A DNA stretch of 64,000 nt from assembly GCA_027604705.1 (NCBI GenBank), contig JADHYV010000040.1, positions 5,007-69,006 on the forward strand, read 5' to 3'. The notes beneath the pieces are model-generated. The model was given only the letters and a program-made list of their open reading frames with translations, had not been told where the DNA came from and ran no database searches. Positions 1-11,900 of this stretch are shown here, in pieces; the first letter of the stretch is position 1; every line of letters begins with the position of its first letter. The position numbers and the translations under genes are program-made. The stretch comes from Allomyces arbusculus (taxonomy: Eukaryota > Blastocladiomycota > Blastocladiomycetes > Blastocladiales > Blastocladiaceae).

Positions 1-262
1 ACCGGCGCGGGAGCCGGATGGCAGTCGACGACGGGCGGCGCGCATTCAACCGGCGCGGCCGGAGCGTGGCACTCCACCGGCGCGGGAGCCGGATGGCAGT
101 CGACGACGGGCGGCGCGCACTCAACCGGCGCGGCCGGAGCGTGGCACTCCACCGGCGCGGGAGCCGGATGGCAGTCGACGACGGGCGGCGCGCACTCAAC
201 CGGCGCGGCCGGAGCGTGGCACTCCACCGGCGCGGGAGCCGGATGACAGTCGACAACGGGCG
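1..262. repeat. 75-bp tandem repeat, about 3.4 copies
   Basis: Copies start at 1, 76, 151 and 226. The first three differ by about one base and the fourth is diverged. The unit is a multiple of three and stays in frame on the minus strand, so it encodes a 25-residue protein repeat. Near identity suggests recent expansion or ongoing homogenisation. The array continues beyond the left edge. Confidence 0.9.
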
Positions 263-490
263 GAGCCGGGTCGCAGTTCACCGGCGCGGTGTGGTGATCG
301 CCCGACACGTGGATCGACTGCTCCTGCACTTGCGACTGCTTGACGTTGACCTGGAGTGGGGTGATCGTGGAACGATTAGATTCTCGTCGTGAACAATGAT
401 CCGGCCAACGAGGACGATTCGGATCAATCGCTCGGGTGGAGAGCAAAGGCAAGCGCGTACCGAGGTCGTAGGGGCGGGCGCAAAGGTCAT
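1..490 (-). CDS. Cys/Pro 25-residue tandem repeat protein, 5' part, runs off window edge
   Basis: The minus-strand frame is open from about 350 to the window edge. It encodes a 25-residue repeat with phrases such as VVDCHPAPAPV and ECHAPAAPVEC, about three near-identical copies preceded by a diverged one. My start is the ATG at 490: exon 1 reads MTFAPAPTTS and ends at a GTACGC donor (460). A CTAAT branch-like motif and a CCAG acceptor (351) follow, and exon 2 opens in phase with VNVKQSQVQEQ. A TATA box lies about 85 bp upstream of the ATG. There is no signal peptide at this start, although the regularly spaced Cys and Pro resemble structural or wall proteins. I do not recognise a family. The 3' end lies outside the window. 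Confidence 0.6.
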
Positions 491-571
491 GGTGGAAAAC
501 AGTTGGAGACGGCCTGCAAGCTCGTTTGGATCGCCGGATGTCGACCAACCAGAGCGCGGGGCGTGGTCCGC

Positions 572-578
572 TTTTATA
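572..578 (-). promoter_or_regulatory. TATA box of the repeat-protein gene
   Basis: The minus strand reads GCTATAAAAGCGG here, a clean TATAAAA in very GC-rich DNA, 82 bases upstream of the proposed ATG at 490. Both spacing and strand fit a Pol II core promoter, and it supports the exon-1 start chosen for the repeat protein. Confidence 0.6.
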
Positions 579-1729
579 GCGCGCTTAAGCCGAGCGCCTG
601 TGGTCGCCCGCGCATGTTTTGAGAGCGAGAGAGCGGCGGGCCGGTCAGGAGCGGTGCGCCAATGCCTGCAAACGTGAGTGCGCGGGTTGATGCGCGCCTT
701 CGGCTGTTGGTTGGTCTCCTTGACTGACGAGTTGCTGTCCTGGCATGCTTGAAGGGCGCAGCGTGGGATCAGTGGGCGAAGCAAGATCAATCAAGCGCTC
801 CCGGCAGCACTCCTTTGTTCTCCGGCGCTGGTGGGAACGAAGAACCGACGGTACAGCGGACCGCGTGGTCCCGTGGAAAGTGCAAGTGATTTGATTGGAA
901 GGAAATGGAGAGACGGTGGTTGGCGTGCAGCCGAGGGCTGCGCCCCCAGAAGTGTCAACTCCGCGTGCCGCTGCGGCTCTGCATGAAGGAAAACGGGAAA
1001 GCATTTGGTAAGGCAGAAGAGAGAAGCGATCGCGCGCAAGGTGGGCGCGATCGTGAGAAGAGAAAATGCACTGAAGTGGGGCGCGCGTTTACTTCGCCGA
1101 GCGCCACACGATCGAGACAGTTACTTCGCCGAGGGTCACCTGGTGCGGTGTGGGACTGGAGTGAACGCCGCTTGGGCCGCCGTTAACCGTTCGGTTCCCG
1201 CTCTGTCCCTCTTATGCGGGTGTGCGCAGAAAAGTCGGCGGTGGGAACATGATCAACCTCCCTGTCGTGGCTCGCCGGCTGCTCGAGCGTCGCGCCGCAT
1301 ACTGCCCATTAAAACGACGTCAAGTCATAAAACATTTGTTCCCGCGGCTTCCAGGCACATGCAAACTTACGCACCAGTGCGCTCTTATTCTATTGGCTCA
1401 ATACTGAAGCACGATGTGGAGGGTGGCTGACAGCATTACATTAATTGACTGGCGTTCTAAGTGGCCAGCTCGTCCTCCCACACCAACAGGGGCGGGGTTC
1501 ATTTGGATGCGTGCTCTGAAAAATGTACTGGCGTGTCTTGATTCTTCTTTTGTCTCACAATTACTGAAGCCGAATTGAGTGAGCTCCAGACTGCAGGCGC
1601 ATTTGCGTGGACCAACGGCCATTAATACATGTACAGCGCAACAGTTCAAGGGATGACGATTGAAGAACCGAGCATTGCGCGGCCAGCGCCGTTCATGACC
1701 TAATTCTCATTGTACGAGAAAAACGCATG
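579..1729. other. intergenic, no gene seen
   Basis: About 1.15 kb between the repeat-protein promoter and the stop of the GRDP gene. Open frames are short and lack coding-like composition or family similarity. The stretch 1400-1690 is noticeably less GC-rich than its flanks. Nothing further is supported. Confidence 0.6.
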
Positions 1730-3736
1730 CTACTCAACGCGGCACTCGGCAGCCCCTGTGGCCGACACTGCAGCGTCACAAAACACGCACCCACCGCACC
1801 GACATGCGGCAGCCCCCATGGCCGACACTGCTGCGTCACAGAACACGCACCCACCGCACCGACATGCGGCAGCATAATTGGCCAGGACCGCGACATCACA
1901 GAACACGCACCCGCCGCACCGACACTTATCGGAACAATTGGTGAGGGCCGCCGCAGCATCAGCGGAAGTATCGGCCGCAAGATCGCGGCGTGTGTGGCAC
2001 TCGTCGCACTGCGCGACGGCATTCACAATGGACGACACCTTTGGCCGCAAGTAATCCTCGCCAAACACTTCGGCCCACGCCTCAGCCGTGCGCTCTGCGC
2101 CAGCGACGAGCCGCGCCTTGGCGCTGTCGCCGTCCGAATCGTCGTGGTTCGCGACTTTACCGGTGAGGGCCACCGTGTCCCGCGCGTAGGCGGACGCGTG
2201 TAGCTGGTGTGTGTGCCACGCCAAGTCAATAAACTGCGTCGGGACCAGCGGCGTGCCGGGCCGCACGACCATCAGTGCCAGGAACTTGGGGTACTGCGCG
2301 AGAGCCTCGGCCACAGCGCGATGCACCGCAGCATGGCCCGCGCCCACGACGGTATCCGTCATCTTGGCCGAGAATCGGCGCTGCCGGAGCACGGCACGGA
2401 CGAGGTCCATGGACCACGGGCCCGTCGTCACGTCGCGGTGCGCGTTGGCCATGATGCGGAACCGCGACTTGTTACCAGGTAGCTGGAGCTTGTCGGCGTG
2501 CGCGGCCATGATGGGCGCAAAAACGGTCGACTCGACGTCGGTCCAGGTGGAGAGCGTCGGCAACTTGGCAACGTGCTTGGTCCACGTCGACTTGTCCAAG
2601 AGCAGCGCCAAATCGGTCGCAGTGGCCGTGACGTCCGGGCGGAAAACGAGCGTTTTGGGGTGCGTCTGCGTGCCAGCAATGCGCGCATACTTGGGAGCGC
2701 ACGCGATAATGGTCAGCAGCCGGTGCACCGCAACGTGCTCGGCCGTGAACGCGGCGTTACAGTTCGAGCACACATGCGCCTGCGCGTGCTTGCGCAACGC
2801 GACGTATTCGGGCATCGACAACAGTTGCTCGTTGATACACGAAGGACAGACGACCATGGTCGTTACCGCGTTCTCATTGACGTCGGCGAGATTCAGGTCA
2901 AACGGCATCTCAGCGGGCAAATGCGCCACCCAGAACGCGCGCGCCGTGTCCTTGTCTGCATGGTGCTTGCCCATGAGCGCCTTGGCCTAATCATACGCCG
3001 TGGAACTCTGCTGTCAGACAATGCCCCAACGATGCATATGAGCAGCAGAATCGGATCAACGGAAACAAACCATGCGTTGCAGCGGGAACGAAACACGGGC
3101 CAGCGCGCGGCCGTACCGGCGCTGCACGTCGTCCATGTACCGGATCGGGCTCAGCTGTACAAAATGGGCTTACGCGTGAGATGCATGACCGGGAATACTC
3201 GGACGGATGGAATGCGCCGATATACCATGTGCGCGTGCCAAAACAGCGCTACGTCGACGGGAGGGAGCGGGGGTGCATCAACCAACGACACGTCGTTCAT
3301 GACGGCCTTGGCCAGAGCGTCCATAAACGCTAAGTACCGCGTCTCGGCGGCGCACAGAAAGGCGCTGGATAGTGGGAAAATATCAGCGTCTTTTCTTTTC
3401 TTCAACAAAAGATTTTCCAGATCTACGACGATCGTACATGTCCTTGACTTCGTTCTCGTCGTCGCGCAGCTGACGATGGAACACGGCCAGGAGCACGAGA
3501 TGTGCTAGCAGCGTGTCGCACGAGACGGTCGTTTCGATCCGCCCGCCAATATCGGTGACCAGGGCCGGAACCGCATGCTTGCCCACCTGGTCCCCCGGCA
3601 GTATGGTGCTAGTGGACGTCGCTTTCATGGCGCACGAGTCGGCATCGAGCACCAGAGCATTAGCAGTGTGCAAAGCTTGCGTGGGGGCATCCACAAGCGG
3701 CGCGACAGCGATGGTGCGGGCGACAGTGGCTGACAT
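1730..3736 (-). CDS. GRDP-like (DUF1399) protein with Cys-rich C-terminal repeats
   Basis: Four exons, complement of 3736-3438, 3364-3226, 3154-3071 and 2986-1730, give 592 residues. All junctions keep frame: introns of 73, 71 and 84 bp, the first with a GTACGA donor. The family is shown by two WHxH motifs typical of the glycine-rich-domain protein/DUF1399 family, DVALFWHAHM near residue 180 and DLAWHTHQL in exon 4, plus the LLAHLVLLAVFHRQLR helix in exon 1. Plant GRDPs are linked to stress and RNA-related roles; the fungal role is unknown. The C-terminus lacks the usual Gly-rich or RNA-binding region and instead carries three CRCGGCVFCD motifs, encoded by 60-bp tandem repeats. The start ATG was chosen because it is the first in-frame Met before the conserved helix. 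Confidence 0.8.
1741..1920. repeat. 60-bp tandem repeat, 3 copies, coding CRCGGCVFCD units
   Basis: Units 1741-1800, 1801-1860 and 1861-1920 align base for base. The first two differ at only a few positions and the third is more diverged. On the minus strand each encodes 20 residues centred on CRCGGCVFCD at the C-terminus of the GRDP-like protein. Confidence 0.9.
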
Positions 3737-4207
3737 GGCGTCGTTTGGTCGACAGTAGTCGTAACAGTGGTCGTGCTTTTGTTGAACGAGGAGATTGAGA
3801 TGGGGTGCTGGTGCGGAATGCGTTCGTGGCCGCGTCGCGTCGCAAAACGCGCGCTGTAGGGTGGCGCGCACAGCATGAGCAGAGGGGAAACTGTCAGTGG
3901 GGCATGGAACGGGAGTGTGGAAAGTTCTTCAGAGCACAAGCATCAAGCAAGGCGGCCAGAACGCTCAAGACGACGACGGAATCTGACTGCCCTCTCAACT
4001 AAACCAGACTAACCTCCACCCTGGAAGCGCGGCGGCATCGATCCCGAAAATTTATATGTATGAATGAGAACGCTTTCCCAAAACCTCGCACCCAACATCC
4101 AATATTGAACGAGACACGCACGGCCCGCCACCAACAACACCGGTCCAACCGCAAGCAATATTCACTTTTGGAACCAATCCACCCATCATGCTCATCCTCT
4201 CCTCGGC
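3737..4207. other. intergenic between GRDP start and DEF1 stop
   Basis: 471 bases that must hold the GRDP promoter and the DEF1 3' end, both on the minus strand. No clear TATA box or other element was seen. The part 4000-4190 is less GC-rich than the genes. Confidence 0.5.
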
Positions 4208-7200
4208 TCAATGGCCCTGCGCCCACCCGCCATACGGGCGGCCGTACCCGCCCCCGTACCCACCCTGCGCGCCGGTCCCCGACTGCGCGCCACCGGCCTG
4301 CGCGCTGCCCGTCGCTGCGGGCCCATAGGCCCCATAATACCCCTTGTTCCCGGCCTGCTGTGCCTGCTGCGCCTGCGCGCCCGCCTGCTGCCACGACGGC
4401 GCCGCCGCATTCGGCCCCTGCTGGTTCTGCGCGGCGTTGCCCCCGGCCGCCGCACTCTGCTGCGGGACTTGCTGCGGGGCGTAGTAGCCGCCGTAATGGT
4501 GCTGCTGCTGCTGCGCTTGCTGCTGTTGCTGCTGTTGCTGCGGCTGCTGCTGCGCGACGGTCGACGGCTGCGGCGCGCCGTACCCGCTCTGCTGCGGCTG
4601 GTAGTGGTGGCCCATGTAAGGCGCGTTGCTTGCCTGCTGCGGCTGCGGCTGTGCGGCCGCGACTTGGGGTGCGGCGGCCTGGTGGTGCTGCTGGTACGGG
4701 TTCGTGTGGTGGCCGTAGTGCGCAGCGTGCGCGGCGTGTGCCGCATGCGGCTGGGCCGCCGCGGCAGCGTGGTGGTGGTGCATGTCGTCGTAGTAACTCG
4801 CAGCGCCCGCGGCCTTGGTCTGCTGCTGCGCCGCCTGGTTCTGCACGTTAGACTGCGGTTGCTGCTGGCTTTGCGCTTGCTGCGCACCCGCGCCGGCCGT
4901 GGGTGCCGCAGGCTGCGGCGTCGTCGCGGCGGGTGTCGGCACGGCGCCACCAGCGTGGCCGTACATGTACATGTTCTGCTGCTGCTTGACGTACTGCTGG
5001 TAAGCGTTCTGGTACTGAGGCGGGAACTGCTGCGGCATGAAGTACGGGTAGGCCGAGTACCCGTACGGGTACCCGGTCGGCTGCATGTACCCGCCCGGCT
5101 GCTGCTGCTGTTGTTGCTGGGCGGCAGCGGCCGCAGCAGCAGCGGCAGCAGCGACGGCCGCGGGTTGTTGCGCGGCAAGCGCTGCCTGCGCCTGCGGCTG
5201 GCTCGTCTGGCCCGGAATCCCGCCAAGCCCCTGGTCGAGCGGGGACGCGAGTGCGCCGGGCGCGGCCTTTGGGTCGTAGAACCCCATGAACCCGCGGTCG
5301 GCGGCGGCCGCGTGCGGGAGGGCGCCGCCGTACATACTGTACAAGTCCGGTCCAAGGCCCATGCCCATGCCCATGCCCATGGCCGCGGCCATGCTCATGT
5401 TCATTGGGCCCATGCCGAACCCAGGCATCCCCGCGGCAGTCGCCGCACCGGGCGCCGAGGCTGCGGCGGCCGCGATCCCGGGGTAGTAAGGGTTCGCCGA
5501 CAGGTCGATGCCCATGGCTGCTTGCTGCGCCTGCATCGTCGTCGCGGCTTGCGCGGCAGCGGGTTGAGGAGTCGCGGCGGCGGGTGCTTGCACAGGGGCC
5601 GGCGTCGGCTGCACGGGCGCGGTCGGCGCGGCCGAGACAATGTGCTGCTGCTGCGCGGGCGCCGCCGGCGGTTGCGGCTGCTGCGGCGGCGGCTGGACTG
5701 CCGCGGGCTGCTGCTGCACGGTCGCCGCCACGGGCGCGGGAGCCGGGGCCGCCACCGGAGCGGGAGTGGGGGCAGCCACTGGCGCGGGCGCGGGCGCGGC
5801 AATCGGCGCGGCCTTGGGCGACTTGATCGCGGGCTTGGCCTCCTCGACGACGACCGGCGCGACGGGCGCGGCCTTCTCAACGACCGCCGGCACGTCCTCC
5901 TTGACGTCCTCGATCTCTTCCTCTTCCCCATCCAACGAAAGACTGCCAAACTTCACCCCCAAGTGCGGCAGCGCAGCGACATGGTGCGCCGGCAAGACCA
6001 CCGGCTCGTGCTTCTCCACGGCCTTGCGCGTCACCGGCGCGGGCGACTTGGCGCGCACTTCCGGCGACTTGGGCGGCGACGGCGATCGGCGCGACGGCGA
6101 CAGCGAGCGCGTGGGCGACGGCACACGCACGGGTTCCGGCGCCGCAGCCGTTGCCACGGCCACGGGCTTGGGCGACTTGGACCGGCCACGCGTCGGGGTG
6201 GCCGACTTCGCGGGCGAAAGCGAGCGCGAGCGAGAAGCAGGGGAGGCCGCGCGCGGCTCCTCGGTGGCAGCGGACTTGGCAGCGGGAGCAGGGGCAGCAG
6301 CGGCGGGAGTTGGGGCGGGGACAGCGGGACGCGCGATTTGCGCCCAGGTGCCCTTGCTCGCGGCAGGCACCTGCGGCGCGGACGTGAGCCCGGACCAGCC
6401 GAGTTTGGGCTTGACGACGGGCGCGGGCGCGGCGGCGGCAGCGACGGGAGCAGGGGCGGGGGCAGCGGCAACCGGTGCTTGAACCGGCGAGAGAGCGCGA
6501 GGAGCGGGAGTCGGCGACGCGGCAGGCACGGGCGACGTCGGCCGCGATCCCGCCTTGGCCGGTGAGACCGACCGGTCGCGCAGCGGACTCCGCGCGCGCG
6601 ATGCCGACCGCACGGAACCCGCAGCCGAAGCCGCATCAACGGTTGCGGCAGTACTCGCCCAGTCGTCGCCACCACCGGGCGTCGGGGACGCGGCACCGGC
6701 AGCCTCCAATGCTGGCGCGGGAGCGACGGCTTCCGCAACAGGTGCCGGTGCCGGTGCGGGTGCAGGCGCCGGCTTCTTGGGAATCCCCTGCGACGCGATC
6801 GCGGCCCAGTCCGGGCCGGTCGAGACGGGTGCGCGCGTCGCAGCGCGCGTGCTGGTGCTCGGCCACTCGTCCTCGGCGGGCGCGGGGCGCGCTTCGCGTG
6901 CGTGGTAGCCGGCTACAAGCAAAGATCCAATCCGCGATCAGCGATCACGGGTCTCAAGGAATTCAAAGAAAAGAACGGAAATCGCACCGGACTGCCGATC
7001 ATTCCGGCCTCGTGGCGTGGACCGCGCGCCGCCCGCCGACGCGTTGCCCGACTGATAGGTGCGCGGTGCGCCCGTGCCGCCGCGCGGGCCTGTCCGGTCG
7101 CGATGGCGCGGCGGGTGCGCGGCGGCGCCGTCCGTTGCGCCGGTCGAAGTCGTGGAGGTTGCGTGGAAGTGGCTCTGCGCGAGCTCCTTAGCCGGCAGCA

Positions 7201-7536
7201 GCTTCTTGTCGATCTTCTTCTCCTTCTTGGTCTTGGTGTCGGTCCATCGTTGCGCGTGCCCTAGCGGAAATACACGATTAGATCAAGAGTACAAGCGGAG
7301 ACAAAGGACATGATCACATCAAAGACTGCATTACCTTCCAAGATGCGCGTCGTCGCGAGCTCCAAGTCGCCCGAGGCCTCGTCGAGCACAAACGCCAGGT
7401 CGTCGTTACTCCATCCCGGGAAGATGGCGGCAAGCGACTTGACGCCGTCGCGATACTTGGCGTGCAGTTCGCCGAGCGGCGAGTTTTGGTATTGGCTGGC
7501 TTTTCCGCCTTTAGATTTCCGGAAACTGGAGGACAT
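4208..7536 (-). CDS. DEF1: RNA polymerase II degradation factor DEF1 (CUE domain, Q/A/P-rich tail)
   Basis: Exons complement 7536-7335, 7260-6988 and 6912-4208 give 1,059 residues; introns of 74 and 75 bp join in phase. Residues about 20-75 form the CUE domain, with the diagnostic string IFPGWSNDDLAFVLDEA and, across the first junction, ILEGHAQRWTDTKTKKEKK. This matches yeast Def1, which binds ubiquitin and promotes removal of stalled RNA polymerase II. The rest is low complexity: Pro/Ala-rich with SRSLSP-like Ser/Pro motifs, then a long Gln/Ala/Tyr/Gly region with poly-Q and poly-A runs, ending YGRPYGGWAQGH. In yeast the Q-rich tail controls cytoplasmic retention and processing, which may apply here. 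The start ATG lies just before the CUE domain. Confidence 0.9.
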
Positions 7537-8909
7537 GGTGATGACGGAGGAGGAGACGGGTGACGGGCACGCGATCTACGTTGACGCCCCAGCCAAAGAC
7601 GCGTCAATTGCACGGTTCGGCGCGGATCTAGCGAGCGACGAGAGCGGCCTTGACGTGGAGAAGAGCAAAAAAGACGAGGGAGAAGACGGACCGGTGGGTC
7701 GGGTCGCGGCAAGAATCAGATTGCTGGGCGGGCAGAGCAGCTCACTAGGGGCGAGACGATGGTGGGCACGGTCGGTCGGTCGGTCGGTCGGTCGGTCGGT
7801 GTCGGTCGGCCGGTCAGTGTCGATCGAACGAGGAGGATGAGCGACGTTGAGTGCGAACATGGCGTGACTGGCCGGCCCGTCGTCAGGTCATGGTCATGGG
7901 CCCAGGTCGGGCGAACAGCCAAGTGACCACGACAGACGCCAACCAGCGTGCGAGCATGGCCAACTCAACCATCGCCACCGCGAAGAGAAGAATACGAACA
8001 AACGAGCAGTTGCGGCAACAGCGGCAAGCGGACGGGGGTGGCGAGGGCGCGCGGAAGGGCAGCGGACGGGCCAGAAGTCGTTGGGCTTGCAGAGGTCGCT
8101 TGGTGGGCGGCGCGGGTTCCAGCACTTGGGTTGCGGCGAGTTACAGCGTGTTGCTCGCGTTCGTGTCGGTGTCGTCGTGGTAGTGGTGCGGTGGACGGCG
8201 AGAGAGCGTGGTGCGACGTCGTTCGTGAGGTCGACGGCGGTGACGCGGGCGCTTGCTCTTGCTCATGGGACGAACAGACGAACACGGCCAGACGAAGCCG
8301 GACCAGGGGCACGTGCAAGACCACCACGGAAGCCTACGCCAAAAGTAAAGCTGAAACCAGACGGAAAGGGCTTGACGGCAGGCTCCACGCTAAAACCTCA
8401 TCGCAAACCCAGCCGAAAACTCAGCCATCGAAGCGCGCTCGCAAAGTGCCTTTCCGGGACACGCGACAGGCGGGCGACGCCTGTTTAGCAAAGCACGTGG
8501 CGCCACGCCCCTGCCACTCCCACGCACCTACCGCCGGCGACTGTTGTGGCACAGCAGCAAGCACAAGCCTGCGGCACGCCCGGTGCGAGACGCGTCAGGT
8601 GCGTGCACGTGGCCTGATCAACAGTCTCGCACCTCCAACCGCTCCGCTTCAAGTCCGCCTCGCGATCGCTTCCAGCGATGGCTTTGACATCAACAACCAC
8701 CACACCAACCATTCGAATCTGACCAAACACCAACAACACCGACCTGCTCTCTGACTGCCGCCGCCGCTCGAGCCGTGCCGAAACTGCAACACGCCTGCAC
8801 GGCGCTCCTTCCCGCACCTCGGCGTCCCTGCTCTCCACCATCAAAGCACCCCGAGCCCGATTCGCTGCACGGCCCGTTCATCGCTCTTCGCCAACCAACC
8901 ACGTCGACC
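7537..8909. other. divergent intergenic region DEF1 / RPO41
   Basis: 1.37 kb between two divergent start codons. It contains an eight-copy CGGT microsatellite (7769-7800) and no convincing gene. Open frames here are short and of shadow type. The RPO41 frame is open upstream to 8775, so a longer N-terminus is formally possible. Confidence 0.6.
7769..7800. repeat. (CGGT)8 microsatellite
   Basis: Eight perfect CGGT units followed by a degenerate continuation to about 7820, in the DEF1 5' region. Confidence 0.95.
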
Positions 8910-11900
8910 ATGATGTTGCGCGCCGCCGCCGGCCTCCGCGCCGCCCGCCTGCGCCGCGGGTCGCCGGCATCGCTGCTGCCGCACCCGCCAAGGCCATCGT
9001 CACGGTCCCTGCCGGCCTCGGCTGCCTTCTCCACCTCGCCCGTCCATCGCCACCCGCCAGCGACCGTCATCGACGACGGCATGCGCGCCACGCCCTCGAT
9101 GGTCCCGCCGCCGACCGCCATGCCCGCTGCTGCCGCTGCCGAATCGATGGCCGCACGGCTCGACTCGACGCGCGTGCTGCTGCAACACGTTGATGCGCAC
9201 AAGGCTGCCGTGGCCGCCAACACTCGCATTGCTCCTTCCTCTGCGCCCGCTGCCGCTGCTGCTTCGACGACCGCGACGGCAAGACCGCAGACTGCGCAAC
9301 CGACCCCCGCACCTGCACCCGTCTCGCCGCTCGCCCCGCTCGATCCAATCATCCTGCCCCCCTTGCTCGCCGGGTCCAAAAAGAAGAAGGCTCCCGGCGG
9401 GCACCCTTACTCTTTGCTCGTCTTCCAAGAGTACCTTGCCGTCCTGCACGCGCTCGTCAAGGCGCGGCAAATGGATCGCGCCGAGAAAATCTTTGCACAC
9501 CTGGCCAAGAAGAACCCGGCGGAAATGCGCCAGGTCATGGATACCGCCGTGTATAACGTCTTGATCGAAGGGTGGATGGACTGTGTGCGCCCACCCGTCA
9601 CCGATGCGACCGACGCCGGTGCCGAAGGAGGCGAAGAGAAGAAAGTGGCTGCCGACAAGGTGCGCGCGCAGACGGGCGCGCTTCGCTCCGGGCTCATGTG
9701 GTTTTTGCGGATGAAGGGCGAATCGGTCGTGCCGAACGCAACGACGTGGGCGTTGGTCCTGCGCGGTTTGTTACGTGCGCACGAGTTGCAACTGGTCGCG
9801 CTCTACCTCGCCGAGGCGCGCAAGGCGTCGAAAGCCACGGCCGACGACGTGCTCTTCGGGCAGATCATGGCGCACGCGCACTTGACGACCGGGCTCGACG
9901 AGCCGCTCGTGCCCATGTGGCACGCGGTCCTGGACAAGTCGGGCATTCGGTTACCGAAGCCCAACGCCGTCGGCATGATCCCGGCCCTGGTCGCGCGCGC
10001 GGCCGGGGCCGAGGCGCTGGCCGCGACGCCCGCGGCGAAAGAGACGGTCAACGAGGAACTAGCGGCGGTCTCGAGCGCGGTGCTGACGGAGGCGACCAAG
10101 CACGTGCTCGAGGCCGATCGGCAACAGTTGCCTGAGGCGACACCCGTCGGGTCGATGGGGTTGGACTTGCTCAAGCGCAACTTGTCGGTGATGCAGGACC
10201 AGATTGGCTCGTCCGAGTTTTCGAAATACGCGCGTCAATTGAAACTCGAGGAGGAGGCGTATAATGCGGCACTTGACCGATTGCGCGAGGAGAACAAGCA
10301 AATGGCCGATATGCCGCTGATTCGCAACGCGACGCTCAAGCGGTACATGTGGGACTGGCACGGGAAATTGACCGCGGCGATTGACGAGGAATTGGCGATC
10401 ATCAATGGTATGGGCTCGCCAGTGTCCAAGGCGAGCGATGTGCGCGACGAGCGCGAACTCTATGGCCCGTTGCTCGCCCAGCTCTCGGCCGAGAAGTTGG
10501 CCATGATCACGATTGTCGAAATGCTGCGGCTGCACGTGCCGTCGCAGGCGCAGACGAGCGACGAGAACGAGACGCAGATCAACGACGTGACCAAAGTGAA
10601 TCGCGTTGTGATCACGATTGGCGCCGCGATCGAGTCGGAGATCAACGCGCAGGAATTGCGCGCCAGGATGAAGGCCAAGGGCAATAGCGGCGCGATTCAG
10701 GACTGGACGGCAAATTACTTGGACGAGCGGCTGTTTTCGTCGCCACGGCTGTTCAACATGACCGTGCGCAAGTTGTACGCCCAGATGCAGGAGCAGAACG
10801 ACGCGATGCTCGGCGACGGGATTGACGAGTCCAAGGCGCCCGACGGTCTCAGCTCAGGGATGTGGCTGCACAAGTGGCCGCAGTCGACGCGCGCTAAGGT
10901 CGGGTCGGTGCTCGTGAGCATGCTGCTCAAGGTGGCTGAGATTGAGCGCGAAGTCACGGACCCGACGACGGGCGCGACGACAGTCGAAAGAGTGCCGGCG
11001 TTCCACCACACCTACACGTTCCACCAGGGCAAGCTGCTCGGCGTGATCAAGTACCACGCGACTGTCTCGGAAATGCTCTCGCGCGACCCCGTCAAGAACA
11101 CGTTGTCGCCCAAGCTCTTGCCGATGCTCGTGAAACCGCGGCCGTGGCTGACTTACATGTCGGGGGGGTACTTGACGTCGCGGTCGCCGTGTATGCGCAT
11201 CAAGGACGGGAACCCGGAACAGCTTGCGTATTTGCGTGCGTCAGCCAAGAACAACCGGCTCAACTACATTTTGGCGTCGCTCGATGTCTTGGGTTCGACG
11301 CCGTGGCGCATCAACGAGCAGGTGTTCAAGGTGGTCCTGCAGGTGTGGAACGAGGGCAAGGCGATCGCCGACTTGCCGCCGCACGTCAACGAAGACCTCA
11401 AAAACAAGATGATCCCAAAGGAGCCCGAGTCCAAGGACCCGGTCGTGCGCCGCGAGTACTTGAAGAAGCTCGAGGAGGCCAACACGTTTATTCGTAACGC
11501 CTACTCGCTGCGGTGCGACACCAACTACAAGGTCGAAGTTGCGCGCACGGTACGTTTTAGATGTTTCCACTTTTCCGGATCCTGCTGCGCCGACCCGTGG
11601 CTATCAAAACTGATGAATTCGTAATTCGATTTGCTAGTTCCTCGGCGAGAACCTCTACTTCCCGCACAACATTGATTTCCGCGGCCGCGCCTACCCGATG
11701 CCGGTCCACCTCAACCACATTTCGTCGGACCTGTGTCGCGGTCTGCTCACGTTCGCGGAGCGCCGCCCGCTCGGCGCGCGTGGTTGGTTCTGGCTCAAGG
11801 TGCACATGGCGTCGCTGCACGGATACGACAAGCAGTCATTTACGGCGCGCGAGCAGTGGGTCATGGACAATATCGAGAATATTTACGACTCGGCCGATCG

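Noticed and set aside
4211-6565. 784-codon plus-strand ORF opposite DEF1
   Set aside because: Arg/Leu/Gly-rich translation produced by the GC-rich complement of DEF1 codons; no domain, and DEF1 has clear homology on the other strand.
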